64,000 nt of DNA from Bradyrhizobium campsiandrae (GCF_014529705.1 NZ_JAANIH010000005.1:1-64000); one strand, 5' to 3'. Shown: positions 1 to 8,895, numbered from the stretch's first letter. Notes: generated by a model from the letters alone, not told the origin. Made by a program: numbers and translations.

Positions 1-3
1 GGA

Positions 4-624
4 TCAGGCCACTTCGGCGGCGACGTTGCCGATCCAGTCGCGGGCGAGTGTTACATCGGCCTGCGAGAGCTGATGGCCTGTCGGCAGGACCTTGTGGACC
101 ACGCTCGCGTCCGCTGCCGATAGCAACGCAGCGAGCCGTGCCGAGTTGCTTGCCGGCACGATCGGATCTGCCTGCCCGGACAGGAGCAGAACAGGCTTGG
201 CGCCGAGTGCGGCCTTGGGTGGATCCGACAGCGGCACCATCGCGCGCAGCAGGATCGCGCCGGCCAGCGCGTCAGGCTTCAGCAGCAACAACGCGGCCGC
301 GATGTTGGCGCCGTTGGAGAAGCCGACTGCGATTGGGGCGGCGATGCCGTATTGCTTGCGCGCCTCCGCGATGAAGTCACCGAGCTCGAGCGCACGACGA
401 CGCACGTCGTCCTCATCGAACACGCCTTCGGCGAGACGACGGAAGAAGCGCGGCATCCCGTGTTCGAGCACGCGGCCGCGCGGCGAGAGCAGGGCCGAGC
501 CCGGCGAAACCATCTGGCCGAGCCCGAGCAGGTCGTTCTCGTCTCCACCGGTGCCGTGCAGCAGCAGCAGAGGCGGGGAGCCCGCGCTGGTCGCGGGCTC
601 GAAGCAATGGATGAAGTCGGTCAT
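4..624 (-). CDS. alpha/beta hydrolase (MhqD / carboxylesterase-like)
   Basis: This is a 206-residue serine hydrolase of the phospholipase/carboxylesterase group, probably cytoplasmic. The oxyanion segment HGTGGDEND lies at residues 23-31, the nucleophile elbow GFSNGA places Ser at 103, and Asp 153 (SGQADPIVP) and His 184 (TGHQLS) complete the triad. Length is normal for the family. The gene starts with ATG and overlaps the stop of the upstream dioxygenase gene by 4 bp, so the two are translationally coupled. The same pairing of hydrolase and ring-cleaving dioxygenase is known from the hydroquinone/quinone-detoxification mhq genes of Firmicutes, which suggests a role against quinones or other electrophilic aromatics. 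The exact substrate cannot be read from the sequence. Confidence 0.85.
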   Translation of the reverse strand: MTDFIHCFEPATSAGSPPLLLLHGTGGDENDLLGLGQMVSPGSALLSPRGRVLEHGMPRFFRRLAEGVFDEDDVRRRALELGDFIAEARKQYGIAAPIAVGFSNGANIAAALLLLKPDALAGAILLRAMVPLSDPPKAALGAKPVLLLSGQADPIVPASNSARLAALLSAADASVVHKVLPTGHQLSQADVTLARDWIGNVAAEVA

Positions 625-1559
625 GACGCAGTCTCTTCCAGGCTCGGGAGAACGCCCTCGATCTGCTTGCGATGCTGCTCGAGGAAGCTGGGCAGCTTCA
701 GATCGCGTCCGAGCGTTGCGACGGATTCGTCCACGGCGAAGCCGGGGATGTCGGTTGCGATCTCGAACAGCACGCCGCCAGGCTCACGGAAATAGATCGA
801 GCGGAAATAGTTGCGATCGCGCTGCTCGGTCGGATGCAGGCCATGATTGCTCACGAGCTTTTGCGCCATCTTGCCCTGCTCGGCATCATCAGCCGCACGG
901 AAGGCGATGTGGTGCACCGAGCCGCCGCCCTGATGCCCGCGCAGAAAGCCCTTGGCCTCGTAGATGTCGACGACACTACCTTCAGCGTCACCGGGCGCCT
1001 TGAAGCGGATCACGGAGCCTTCCCGGCCCGTCTCCTTGAAGCCGAACACGTCGGTGAGCACGGCGGCCGTCTTCGCCGCGCTGTCGAGCAGCAAGGTCAC
1101 GCCGTGAAAGCCGCGGATCGCGTGCTCTGACGGCACGTCGCCATTGCTCCAACCAGGTTCGTTCTCGGCGCCGGGAATGCCGACCAGGGCCAATGCCATG
1201 CCGTCAGGATCGGTGAACGGCAGCACGGATTCGCCAAAACGCTTCTCCAGCGCCTCGTAGGCAATGCCCTTCTCGATGAAGCGCTGCGTCCAATAGCCGA
1301 GCGAACGCTGCGGCACGCGGAAGGCGGTCTGATGGGTCTCGCCGACGCCGCGGCGCCCGGGGGAAACGCCGGCCCAGGGGAAGAAGGTCAGGATGGTGCC
1401 GGGGCGGCCGGTCTCGTCGCCATAATAGAAGTGATAGGTGCCGGGATCATCGAAATTGACCGTCTTCTTGACGAAGCGCAGGCCGAGATCCCTGGTGTAA
1501 AAGCCGAAATTGCGGATGGGGTCGCCGGCAATCGCGGTGACATGGTGCAGTCCAGACAT
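621..1559 (-). CDS. ring-cleaving dioxygenase, two VOC domains (MhqO/MhqA-like)
   Basis: This 312-residue protein has two vicinal-oxygen-chelate (glyoxalase-fold) halves. Metal-ligand positions are visible: HHVTAIAGD near residues 5-13 in the first half, HHIAFR near residue 215 and the Glu of GGVLFEIATD near 266 in the second half. Related proteins are called ring-cleaving dioxygenases and are induced by hydroquinones and catechols. It is the first gene of a two-gene unit with the downstream hydrolase (ATGA overlap) and is divergent from a LysR gene 128 bp away, which probably controls it. The substrate is inferred from family, not shown. Confidence 0.85.
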   Translation of the reverse strand: MSGLHHVTAIAGDPIRNFGFYTRDLGLRFVKKTVNFDDPGTYHFYYGDETGRPGTILTFFPWAGVSPGRRGVGETHQTAFRVPQRSLGYWTQRFIEKGIAYEALEKRFGESVLPFTDPDGMALALVGIPGAENEPGWSNGDVPSEHAIRGFHGVTLLLDSAAKTAAVLTDVFGFKETGREGSVIRFKAPGDAEGSVVDIYEAKGFLRGHQGGGSVHHIAFRAADDAEQGKMAQKLVSNHGLHPTEQRDRNYFRSIYFREPGGVLFEIATDIPGFAVDESVATLGRDLKLPSFLEQHRKQIEGVLPSLEETAS

Positions 1560-1617
1560 TGTCGTCCTCCAAAAATCGGGAGCGGTCTTGCTCTGGGTGG
1601 AAATATTGTTCCGCTTT

Positions 1618-1633
1618 GGATTGGAGACAATCC
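1618..1633. promoter_or_regulatory. inverted repeat, candidate LysR operator
   Basis: GGATTG-GAGA-CAATCC is a perfect 6-bp inverted repeat with a 4-bp spacer, lying between the divergent dioxygenase and LysR genes. A related, imperfect element (GATTTGGAAACAATC) follows at 1660-1674, close to the LysR start. LysR proteins usually bind a dyad with AT-rich half sites in such divergent regions, so this is a reasonable binding site, but binding is inferred. Confidence 0.4.
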
Positions 1634-1687
1634 ATGCAAATATGACGGCTATGTCTACGATTTGGAAACAATCGAGGCGGCCGGCAC

Positions 1688-2596
1688 GTGGATAAGGTCG
1701 CCAGCCTCCGGGCCTTCGTGAAGGTGGTCGAAAGCGGCAGCTTTGCCGAAGCCGGCCGGCAGCTACGGCTATCGCGCTCGGCGATCAGCAAATACATCGC
1801 CGACCTCGAGGAGAGCCTCGGCGCCCAACTGTTGAACCGGACGACCCGCCACGCGAGCCCGACGGAGAATGGCCAGCGCTATTTCGAGCGCGCGGTCGTG
1901 ATCCTCTCGGAGATCGAGGCGGCAGATCAGGCGGTGACGCAGGCCCAGTCGGCACCGCGAGGTTTGCTGCGCGTCAACGCGCCGATGTCGTTCGGCACCA
2001 TGCGGCTCGGGCCGGTGCTTGCGGACTTCATGGAAAATTATTCGGAGCTTCAGCTCCAGATCGTGCTCAGCGATGATCTGCTTGACCCGGTGCAAGACGG
2101 CTTTGATGTGACCTTGCGGATCGCGGATTTGGAATCGTCGAGTTTGATCGCGCGAAAAATCATGCCGGTGCCGCGGATGATCTGCGCCTCGCCTGATTAT
2201 CTCGCGCAGCACGGCACGCCAAAGCATCCGCAAGACCTGCGCGCGCATGCCTCGCTCACTTACGGCTTTCTGCTCACGGGCAATCAGTGGAAGCTGACCG
2301 GCCGTGACGGCGATCACTGGATCCAGCCGGACTGGTCGCTCTGCGTCAACAATGCCGAGGTGTTGCGCGATGCCGCGATCAAGGGCAAGGGGCTCGCGCT
2401 GCTGCCGCAGTTCATCGCCGCTGATGCCTTGCACAAAGGCGAACTGCGGACGGTACTGGACGACTATTCGGCACCGCCGCTCGCGCTCTACGCTGTCTAT
2501 CCGCCGACGCGGCATCTGTCGGTGAAGGTGCGACTGTTCATCGATTTTCTGGTGGAGCGGTTTGGGGGGGAGGGGGAGGGCGCAGGGCTGGGTTGA
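1688..2596 (+). CDS. LysR family transcriptional regulator
   Basis: This 302-residue protein has an N-terminal winged helix-turn-helix (about residues 3-60; SFAEAGRQLRLSRSAISKYI is the recognition region) and a C-terminal periplasmic-binding-protein-like effector domain (about 88-295). Length is typical. The start is GTG with a GAGG about 10 bp upstream; the nearest upstream ATG runs into a stop after three codons. It faces away from the ring-cleaving dioxygenase/hydrolase pair and probably regulates it in response to an aromatic or quinone signal. The last codons encode a Gly/Glu-rich tail (GGEGEGAG) caused by a run of guanines. Confidence 0.9.
   Translation: MDKVASLRAFVKVVESGSFAEAGRQLRLSRSAISKYIADLEESLGAQLLNRTTRHASPTENGQRYFERAVVILSEIEAADQAVTQAQSAPRGLLRVNAPMSFGTMRLGPVLADFMENYSELQLQIVLSDDLLDPVQDGFDVTLRIADLESSSLIARKIMPVPRMICASPDYLAQHGTPKHPQDLRAHASLTYGFLLTGNQWKLTGRDGDHWIQPDWSLCVNNAEVLRDAAIKGKGLALLPQFIAADALHKGELRTVLDDYSAPPLALYAVYPPTRHLSVKVRLFIDFLVERFGGEGEGAGLG
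2564..2592 (+). other. G-quadruplex-type motif at the end of the LysR gene
   Basis: Five guanine runs of 7, 5, 3, 3 and 3 bases follow each other with loops of 1, 1, 4 and 2 bases. They overlap the last codons of the LysR gene, ending just before its TGA, and sit between two convergent genes. Such spacing fits an intramolecular G-quadruplex on the plus strand or in the mRNA. No function is known; it could also be simple codon drift in a low-constraint C-terminus. Confidence 0.5.
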
Positions 2597-2627
2597 GAGA
2601 CGCGTTGCCTCAGCCCGGCCCGCCGTC

Positions 2628-3539
2628 TTACTTTTTCCGGTCCAGGAACTCGCGCACCGCCTTGATGGTCGCTGCCGGATCCTCCTCCATCAGCCAGTGT
2701 CCAGCGCCGGGAATGACGACCTCGGTGACATCGTTTGCGGCGTTTCGCATCACGACGGCCTCCATTTTGCCGAACGACTTTTCTCCGCCGATGGCGAGCA
2801 CCGGCATGGTCAGCTTGGTCGCGATCGCCTTCTTGTTGTCCTCGGCGTCGGTGCGGATCGCCCTGAACTGGGCGAAGGCAGAATGCATGGCGCCCGGTCG
2901 CGCATAGAGTTCTGCGTAGTGGCGGCGGGTCGCCTCCGTGACTTTCGAGGGCGTCCCGGCGAATTCATTCCAGAAGCGGTCGAGGTAAATGCGCTCGCGT
3001 CCCTTGACCAGCCGCTCCATGTCGGAGCCGCCGAAATCGAAGTGCCAGAGTTGCGGACTGCGCACGATCTCGTCCCACGGCGGCACGCCGGGCACCGGGG
3101 CGTCCATGACGACCAGCTTCTCGGTGAGGTCGCGATAGCGCGCCGCATAGGCATAGGCCACCATGGTGCCGATGTCGTGTCCGACGACGACCGCCTTGTC
3201 GATCCCGAGCGACTGGAGGACAGCACGCATGTCGGCTGCCTCTGTCCATTTGTCGTAGCCGTTCTCGGGTCTGCCGGAGAGGCCCATGCCGCGCAGGTCA
3301 GGTACGACCACGGTGTGGTCGCGCGACAGGTCAGCCCCGAGCCTGGCCCACATATCGCCGGTATCGCCAAAGCCGTGGATCAGGATCACGGTGGGGCCCT
3401 TGCCGCCGACACGCAGATGGATCTGCGTGCCGTTGGCCGGGATCGTGCGGGTATGGAAGGAGGACGGGAACTGTGCGACCTCGGCGCGGGCGGCGGGCGC
3501 GAGCAGCGTGAGGAGAATGGCGAAATATCTTGCGCGCAA
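2628..3539 (-). CDS. exported alpha/beta hydrolase (epoxide-hydrolase/haloalkane-dehalogenase-like)
   Basis: This 303-residue protein starts with a signal peptide (about residues 1-20, ending AARA) and continues as an alpha/beta hydrolase of the epoxide hydrolase type: the oxyanion motif HGFGDTGDMW lies near residue 55, the nucleophile elbow VGHDIGTMVA has Asp rather than Ser near residue 120, and the C-terminal GAGHWLMEE supplies the His. An Asp nucleophile argues for an epoxide hydrolase, dehalogenase or fluoroacetate-dehalogenase-type reaction, in the periplasm. The only in-frame start is TTG at 3539, preceded by AGGGGG. The gene is convergent with LysR and ends 31 bp from it. The substrate is unknown. 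Confidence 0.8.
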   Translation of the reverse strand: MRARYFAILLTLLAPAARAEVAQFPSSFHTRTIPANGTQIHLRVGGKGPTVILIHGFGDTGDMWARLGADLSRDHTVVVPDLRGMGLSGRPENGYDKWTEAADMRAVLQSLGIDKAVVVGHDIGTMVAYAYAARYRDLTEKLVVMDAPVPGVPPWDEIVRSPQLWHFDFGGSDMERLVKGRERIYLDRFWNEFAGTPSKVTEATRRHYAELYARPGAMHSAFAQFRAIRTDAEDNKKAIATKLTMPVLAIGGEKSFGKMEAVVMRNAANDVTEVVIPGAGHWLMEEDPAATIKAVREFLDRKK

Positions 3540-3564
3540 CGGCGCCCCCTGTGATTCCTAGCTT

Positions 3565-6261
3565 TCAGCGCGTAGCGGTACCTTCCTGGGCTGGTGCGAG
3601 CATATTGTCCAGTGCGTTCATCGACGCTTCGCGAAGCGTGGCGAGTTCGCGGGCTGCATCCCGGCACGCCTCTGACGACATCGATGGCGCGGTCAGTTCG
3701 ACCTCACGGCAGAGCTCGAACAGGCGGATAAGGCCGAGCGCACTCGCGGCGCTACCGAGCTGGTGCGCAGAGCGCGCGAGCTGTTTGGGATCGCCGGCCG
3801 CGGCGGCAGCCTCGATATCGGCGATCAGCTTTTCGCCGGTCTCGTTCAGCAGATGATGCAGCTTCGCGATCTGCGAGGCGCCGAGCAGGTTCCTCTGGTC
3901 ATCGAGAAAATGCCAGTCGATCAATGCGCCGGCTTCGAGCAAGGAGGCTGGCGCGCCCTGTCCGGGCTCGTCCTCGATCGCCTCGCGAAGTGCACTGATC
4001 AGGATCGGCTTGCTGACGACCTCAGTGATTCCGGCGGTTGCGAGCCGCTCGCTTGTGCTGCGGGATACGTCGGCGGTCACGACGATGATCCGCGGCATCG
4101 GCTGCAGGGGGAGCCGCCGAATGCGCGTGGCCGCCTCGACGCCATCCATGTCGGGCATGTGCAGATCCATCAAAATGACGTCGAACGGCTGCTCGCCGGC
4201 AAGCGCAACCGCAGCTGCGCCGTTCCGCGCGATTGTGGGTTGATGGCCGAGCCGCCGCAGGATCGCTTCGCCTACTTCGCAATTGACCGGATCGTCGTCG
4301 ACCAGCAATACGCGGAGCTGCCGCGACGGCGGCGGCTGCACGCCTTGCGCGACGCCTCTTGCGCCGAGGCGGAGCGGAACCAGAAGCGTAAACACGCTGC
4401 CGACGCCGGGCGTGCTCTCCACCATCAGCTCGCCCCGCATCAGCCGCGTGAGGCGGCGCGCGATTGCAAGGCCGAGACCAGTGCCGCCGAACCGCCGCGC
4501 GATGCTGTCGTCGGCCTGGACGAAGTCTTCAAAGATCCGCTCGTGCATGTCGGCGGCGATGCCGATGCCGGTGTCACGAACGGTAACGTGGATCAGCGCA
4601 TGATCGTCGTGTCGTTCGGCTGCCGCACCCACTGAGATGCCGCCGCTCGGGGTGAACTTGATGGCGTTGCCGATCAGGTTGAGCAGGATGCGGTTGAGCC
4701 TGACGGGATCGCCGTGCACGGTGGTGCCGACCGCCCCGTCGCAAGCGAGGTCGAAGCTCAGTCCCTTGCCGACGGCCTGCGGGCGCATTAGATCGGCGGC
4801 CGTCTCGATCAGCTGATCGAGGCGGAAGTCGCGCGTCTCCAGCGCTTCGGTGCTGGCTTCCAGGCGGGCATATTCGAGAATGGCGTCGACCAGCGCGATC
4901 AGCGTTTCCCCTGAGGCCGCCGCGGTCGCGAGGTGACGGCGCTGGATCTCACTGAGGCTGCCGTCGTCGAGCAGCTGCAGCACACCCATGACACCGTTGA
5001 GCGGCGTCCGCAGCTCGTGGCTGACGACGGCAAGGAATCGCAATTTGGTTTCGTTGGCTGCAACCGCGACGCCGCGTGCGCGCTCGGCCGCATCGTGCTC
5101 GGCAAGCGCGTGATCGCGTGCCCTCTCGAGCTCGGAGGTGCGCTCGATCACCTTGCGCTCGAGTGTGGCGTAGGATTCGCGCAAGTGAGCAGCCATCCGG
5201 TTGAACTGATCGCCGAGCGCCTCCAACTCGTCGCCGGTTCGGATCGCGAGCCGCAATTCGAGATCGCCGCTGCCGATGCGCCGTGCGCCCTGGCTCAGCA
5301 TCTGGATCGGCACGGTCATGCGCCGGCTGAGCCAGAGCGATACCAGCGCCGCGAAGGCCAACAGGACGATCAGAAGAAATGTCGATCGTCCGATCGAGGC
5401 GTAAATCGGAGCGTAGGCCTCGCTGAGCGGCAGCTCGACGAATACGAGCCAGCCGAGCGAGGGGACCGTCGCATAAGTCGACAGCACGCGTTGACCCGAA
5501 AAATCTTCCTTAACGAGACCGCCGGAGGGGGGGCCGACACCGTCGAGCGCGGCGCGGACGTCCGGATGGGCCGAGAGATCGCTCCGTTGCAGGGCCGGCC
5601 ACAGGTCGGGATGCGCGATCAGCACGCCCATGCGATCGACCACGTAGGCTTTTCCGGTGTTGCCCACCCTGATCCCGGCGACGAGATCCCAGATGAAGCG
5701 CAGATTGACCTCTGCGACAACCACATTGGCGTGCTGGCCGGCCGCGCGCGTGGCGAGCGTCATGAAAGGTTCGGTGTCGCCGAAGAAGTAGACGGGTCCG
5801 TAATAGGCTCGGCTTTCATTGGCGCCGCGGAAGGCGGGAGAGCCAGAGAAATCCGCTTTGCTGCCGATCCGGTCCGCAACGCGGCGCGACACGCGCACCT
5901 GCTCGTGACCTTGCGCGTCGAGCTCGGTGATCTCGGCGATTGCGGGCGACAGGCGCAGGAGGCGGATCGCGTTCAGCCGCTCGTCCTCGTTGGTCGACAG
6001 CTCCGGCGGCAGGCGTGCGAACCATCTGACCTGGTTTTCGATCTGGCCGATGAATTGGCCGATCTGGATGGCCGCGCTGGCAGCCTGTTCGCGCTGGGTT
6101 GCCGCCAACAGCTGCTTCTGCTCGCGATAGGAGAACCAGACGTCGAAAGCGGTGTTGATCGCCAGCGCGGCGAAGGCGAGGGCAACGATCGAGTAGAGAT
6201 ATTTGCGGAACAGCTTGCCCGGAGGCGTGCGCAAATCTCCCTGATCGACCTGCCCGTTCAC
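3565..6261 (-). CDS. hybrid sensor histidine kinase with receiver and HPt domains
   Basis: This 898-residue membrane-bound phosphorelay protein has TM1 at about 21-43, a periplasmic Cache-type sensor at about 45-285 (RAYYGPVYFFGD, KAYVVDRMGVLIAHP), TM2 at about 290-312, HAMP to about 365 and a coiled coil. HisKA carries the phospho-acceptor His 415 (VVSHELRTPLNG). HATPase has its N box (NLIGNAIKFTPSGG), G1 (DTGIGIA) and G2 (GGTGLGLAI). A receiver carries Asp 699 (ILMDLHMPDMDG), and a C-terminal HPt carries His 833 (SAHQLGSAAS). The GTG start overlaps the stop of the upstream binding-protein gene by 4 bp (GTGA). No output response regulator lies nearby, so the phosphoryl group must go to an unlinked partner. 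Confidence 0.93.
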   Translation of the reverse strand: MNGQVDQGDLRTPPGKLFRKYLYSIVALAFAALAINTAFDVWFSYREQKQLLAATQREQAASAAIQIGQFIGQIENQVRWFARLPPELSTNEDERLNAIRLLRLSPAIAEITELDAQGHEQVRVSRRVADRIGSKADFSGSPAFRGANESRAYYGPVYFFGDTEPFMTLATRAAGQHANVVVAEVNLRFIWDLVAGIRVGNTGKAYVVDRMGVLIAHPDLWPALQRSDLSAHPDVRAALDGVGPPSGGLVKEDFSGQRVLSTYATVPSLGWLVFVELPLSEAYAPIYASIGRSTFLLIVLLAFAALVSLWLSRRMTVPIQMLSQGARRIGSGDLELRLAIRTGDELEALGDQFNRMAAHLRESYATLERKVIERTSELERARDHALAEHDAAERARGVAVAANETKLRFLAVVSHELRTPLNGVMGVLQLLDDGSLSEIQRRHLATAAASGETLIALVDAILEYARLEASTEALETRDFRLDQLIETAADLMRPQAVGKGLSFDLACDGAVGTTVHGDPVRLNRILLNLIGNAIKFTPSGGISVGAAAERHDDHALIHVTVRDTGIGIAADMHERIFEDFVQADDSIARRFGGTGLGLAIARRLTRLMRGELMVESTPGVGSVFTLLVPLRLGARGVAQGVQPPPSRQLRVLLVDDDPVNCEVGEAILRRLGHQPTIARNGAAAVALAGEQPFDVILMDLHMPDMDGVEAATRIRRLPLQPMPRIIVVTADVSRSTSERLATAGITEVVSKPILISALREAIEDEPGQGAPASLLEAGALIDWHFLDDQRNLLGASQIAKLHHLLNETGEKLIADIEAAAAAGDPKQLARSAHQLGSAASALGLIRLFELCREVELTAPSMSSEACRDAARELATLREASMNALDNMLAPAQEGTATR

Positions 6262-7301
6262 TCGCGGATCTCGTCAGCGCGCGCGAGGAGCGTGAAGGGG
6301 ATGGTCAATCCGAGCGTCTTGGCGACGGTGCGGTTGATCAGCAGCTCGTATTTTCGTGGCGATTGCACCGGGAGGTCGCCGGCCTTGGTGCCGCGCAGGA
6401 TGAGATCGACATAGTCGGCCGAGCGGACCTCCAGCGTCGGCCCGTAGCTCATCAGCCCGCCTGCGTCCATGAAGTAGTGAAACGGATAGATCATCGGGAC
6501 ACGATATTTCGCCGCTGCCGCGATGATAGTCTGGCGGTTCACCACCAGGAAACTGTCCACGAGTGAGATCATTGCCGCCTTCGGCGGGGCGGAAAAGCGG
6601 CTGATCGCGTCATCGACTTCAGCTGAATTGCCGACCGGAGCAAGGATCACTCTGACGCCGGAGGCCGCCGCTTCCTGTTCGAGGGAGTCGAGATAGAAGC
6701 GCCCGGCGCCGGGCGTCGTCGCAGGATTGAACAGCACTCCGACCCGTGCGATATCAGGCACCGCCTCCCTGATGAGCTGGAGCCATTTGCCGCCCATCTC
6801 GGGGGTGCTGCTGGTAAAGCCCGTGACGTTGCCGCCGGGATGGGCGAGGCTCTCGACGAAGCCGTTGCCGACGGGGTCGTTGGAGGTCGCGAACACGATC
6901 GGGATCGTCTTCGTGGCCGCCAGAACGGCTGCGGTTTCGCCTGTCGAGCCGGTCAGGATCACGTCTGGCTTGAGATCGATGAGCTCCTGCACGGCGGTCT
7001 TCAACTTGTCCGGTCCGCCGAAGCTCGACCGGATCTCGAAGCGGTAATTGACCCCTTCGACCCAGCCCCGTTGCCTCAGACCTGCGATGAGACCGCCAAG
7101 CCGCGTGGTCGCAGCCTCGGTCATGCTGCGCCTGGTCAGGTCGTCTTCGAGCGACAATGCCGTCAACGTGGCCACGATCCGCATGCGATCCGGCGTTGCG
7201 CCAAGCGCCAGAAAGCCCGCGGCAGTTGCGCCCGCAAGGCGAATGAAATCGCGGCGGGCGACCGCCGGCATAACGCGGGCAGGAGCGGGCCCCTCAGTCA
7301 T
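6258..7301 (-). CDS. ABC-type substrate-binding protein (COG2984 type), no transporter partners
   Basis: This is a 347-residue periplasmic binding protein of the TrpX/ABC_sub_bind type. The N-terminus carries a twin-arginine-like signal (ARRDFIRLAGATAAGFLAL). Typical family blocks follow: DVILTGSTGETAAV, IPIVFATSNDPVGNGF, and MIYPFHYFMDAGGLMSYGP near the C-terminus. I chose the ATG at 7301 because the frame upstream of it (to 7361) is not signal-like. No permease or ATPase gene is adjacent; instead the gene is co-translated with the hybrid histidine kinase. This suggests it presents its ligand to the kinase sensor domain rather than, or besides, feeding an importer. The ligand is unknown. Confidence 0.85.
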   Translation of the reverse strand: MTEGPAPARVMPAVARRDFIRLAGATAAGFLALGATPDRMRIVATLTALSLEDDLTRRSMTEAATTRLGGLIAGLRQRGWVEGVNYRFEIRSSFGGPDKLKTAVQELIDLKPDVILTGSTGETAAVLAATKTIPIVFATSNDPVGNGFVESLAHPGGNVTGFTSSTPEMGGKWLQLIREAVPDIARVGVLFNPATTPGAGRFYLDSLEQEAAASGVRVILAPVGNSAEVDDAISRFSAPPKAAMISLVDSFLVVNRQTIIAAAAKYRVPMIYPFHYFMDAGGLMSYGPTLEVRSADYVDLILRGTKAGDLPVQSPRKYELLINRTVAKTLGLTIPFTLLARADEIRE

Positions 7302-7473
7302 GAAATGTTTCGCAAAAATGATCCCTGCCAAGTGCATAACGCGAAAGCCTGACAACCACAATTGACGAAAAAATCGGCCTGTGAATGTTCATTCGCAGCC
7401 GCGAGCAACCCGATACCGTATCGCTACGTCATGGTGACAGTCTGGATTGCTTCGCTGCGCAATGACAGCGGAA

Positions 7474-8106
7474 CTAGCGACGCAGTGTGAATTCCTGCGA
7501 ACTGCGCCGGTGCTCCCATTTCGCCCGCTCGAGCTCGGGCTGCTCGCATTCCGCCTCGGGATAGCCGATACAGAGATAGGCGATGAATTTCCATGCTTGC
7601 GGCACGTCAAGAATGGTGTGCATGCGATCCGGAGTGAGGATCGAGACCCAGCCGAGCCCGATCCCTTCAGCACGCGCGGCGAGCCACATCGCGGTGATCC
7701 CGGCGACGACGGAATATTCCGTCGTCTCCGGCATGGTCGCGCGGCCGAGGCCGTGGCCGGTATCGCTGGCCTTGTCGGCGAATACAGCGAGATGAGCCGG
7801 GGCCTGCTCGAGGCCTGAGAGTTTCAGGGTGGCATAGCGTGCCGCGCGATCACCCGAATAGCAATTCAGAGCGTCGGCGTTGCAGCTCTTGAAATCGTCG
7901 ATCACGGCACGGCGTCGCTCAACGTCATCGACGATGACGAAGCGCCATGGCTGGCTGAGCCCGACCGACGGCGACAGGCACGCCGTCTCGATCAGCCGCT
8001 CCACGGCGCCATCAGGCAGCGCCGTGGTGCGAAAGCGGCGCACGTCGCGGCGCCACACGAACAGCTCGTGCAATTGCCGCCGGAAGGTATCGTCGAACTC
8101 GACCAC
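7474..8106 (-). CDS. bluB: 5,6-dimethylbenzimidazole synthase
   Basis: BluB is a flavin-destroying nitroreductase-fold enzyme that turns reduced FMN and oxygen into 5,6-dimethylbenzimidazole, the lower ligand base of cobalamin. The 210 residues show the family pattern: FVWRRDVRRFR near residue 16, LIETACLSPSVGLSQPWRFV at about 36-55, and a C-terminal IAYLCIGYPEAE block. It is the last gene of the minus-strand unit cobU-cobS-bluB, beginning 3 bp after cobS, which makes sense because its product is activated by CobT and then joined by CobS. Its oxygen requirement fits the aerobic corrin pathway encoded downstream. Confidence 0.95.
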   Translation of the reverse strand: MVEFDDTFRRQLHELFVWRRDVRRFRTTALPDGAVERLIETACLSPSVGLSQPWRFVIVDDVERRRAVIDDFKSCNADALNCYSGDRAARYATLKLSGLEQAPAHLAVFADKASDTGHGLGRATMPETTEYSVVAGITAMWLAARAEGIGLGWVSILTPDRMHTILDVPQAWKFIAYLCIGYPEAECEQPELERAKWEHRRSSQEFTLRR

Positions 8107-8109
8107 GGC

Positions 8110-8895
8110 TCATCCTCCCGTATGAAGGAAGGCTGCGGCAACCAGCAGAATCAGGATCTCGCAGATTTGCTCGAACGCGCCGAGGATGTCGCCGGTTTGG
8201 CCGCCGATCTGACGGATCGCGAGGCGCGCCAGCGTCAGTCCCGCAATCGACAGCAGGACCAGGCCGACCAGCGCCTTGGCAGGTCCGAGCGCAAGGGCAA
8301 GCGCGAGCGTTCCAACAGCGAAGGCGATGGCGACACTGCGGCCCGGCGGCACGCCAGCACTCGCCGCAAGTCCATCGCGTCGCGCCGGGGGCACCAGCGA
8401 CATGAAGGCCGGCAGGCCCGCGCGTGACGCGGCATGTGCCGCGATCAATGCGAGCATCACGCCCCACGGACTGGCGATCGCGACCAGCGCGCTCCAGCGC
8501 AAGCCGAACGACAGGATCAGCGCGCAAACGCCATACGTCCCGATCCGGCTGTCACGCATGATCTCCAGCTTGCGCTGGCGCGTGCGGCCACCGCCGAGAC
8601 CATCGGCGGTGTCGGCGAGCCCATCCTCATGCAGCGCGCCGGTGATGAGGGCTGTCGTTGCCAGTGCGAGCAAAGCGGCGAGGTTGGGCGCGAGGCCAAG
8701 GCGGATCGCGATCTTGTAGGCAAGTGCGCCCGCAAGCCCCACCAGCAGTCCCGCGACCGGCAGCGCCCAGGTTGCGCGTGCAATGGCGCCGTCGCCTGAT
8801 GGCTTCGATGAGGACACCGGCATGATCGTGACGAAGGACGCAGCGATCCTGAGATCAGCGACGACGTCTTTTAGGATGTCGGCGCGCGGCGTCAT
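8110..8895 (-). CDS. cobS: adenosylcobinamide-GDP ribazoletransferase (cobalamin synthase)
   Basis: CobS (CobV in Pseudomonas denitrificans naming) joins alpha-ribazole or its phosphate to adenosylcobinamide-GDP at the inner membrane. The 261-residue protein is strongly hydrophobic with several membrane helices and carries the family motif HEDGLADTADGLGGG (about residues 92-106), the acidic metal/nucleotide site. Its ATG overlaps the stop of cobU by 4 bp. It should not be confused with the CobS subunit of cobaltochelatase, which is a soluble AAA+ protein and is not found in this window. Confidence 0.95.
   Translation of the reverse strand: MTPRADILKDVVADLRIAASFVTIMPVSSSKPSGDGAIARATWALPVAGLLVGLAGALAYKIAIRLGLAPNLAALLALATTALITGALHEDGLADTADGLGGGRTRQRKLEIMRDSRIGTYGVCALILSFGLRWSALVAIASPWGVMLALIAAHAASRAGLPAFMSLVPPARRDGLAASAGVPPGRSVAIAFAVGTLALALALGPAKALVGLVLLSIAGLTLARLAIRQIGGQTGDILGAFEQICEILILLVAAAFLHTGG

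Noticed and set aside
4933..6414. 493-codon plus-strand frame opposite the hybrid kinase
   Set aside because: Antisense shadow of a gene with unmistakable kinase motifs; no coding features of its own.
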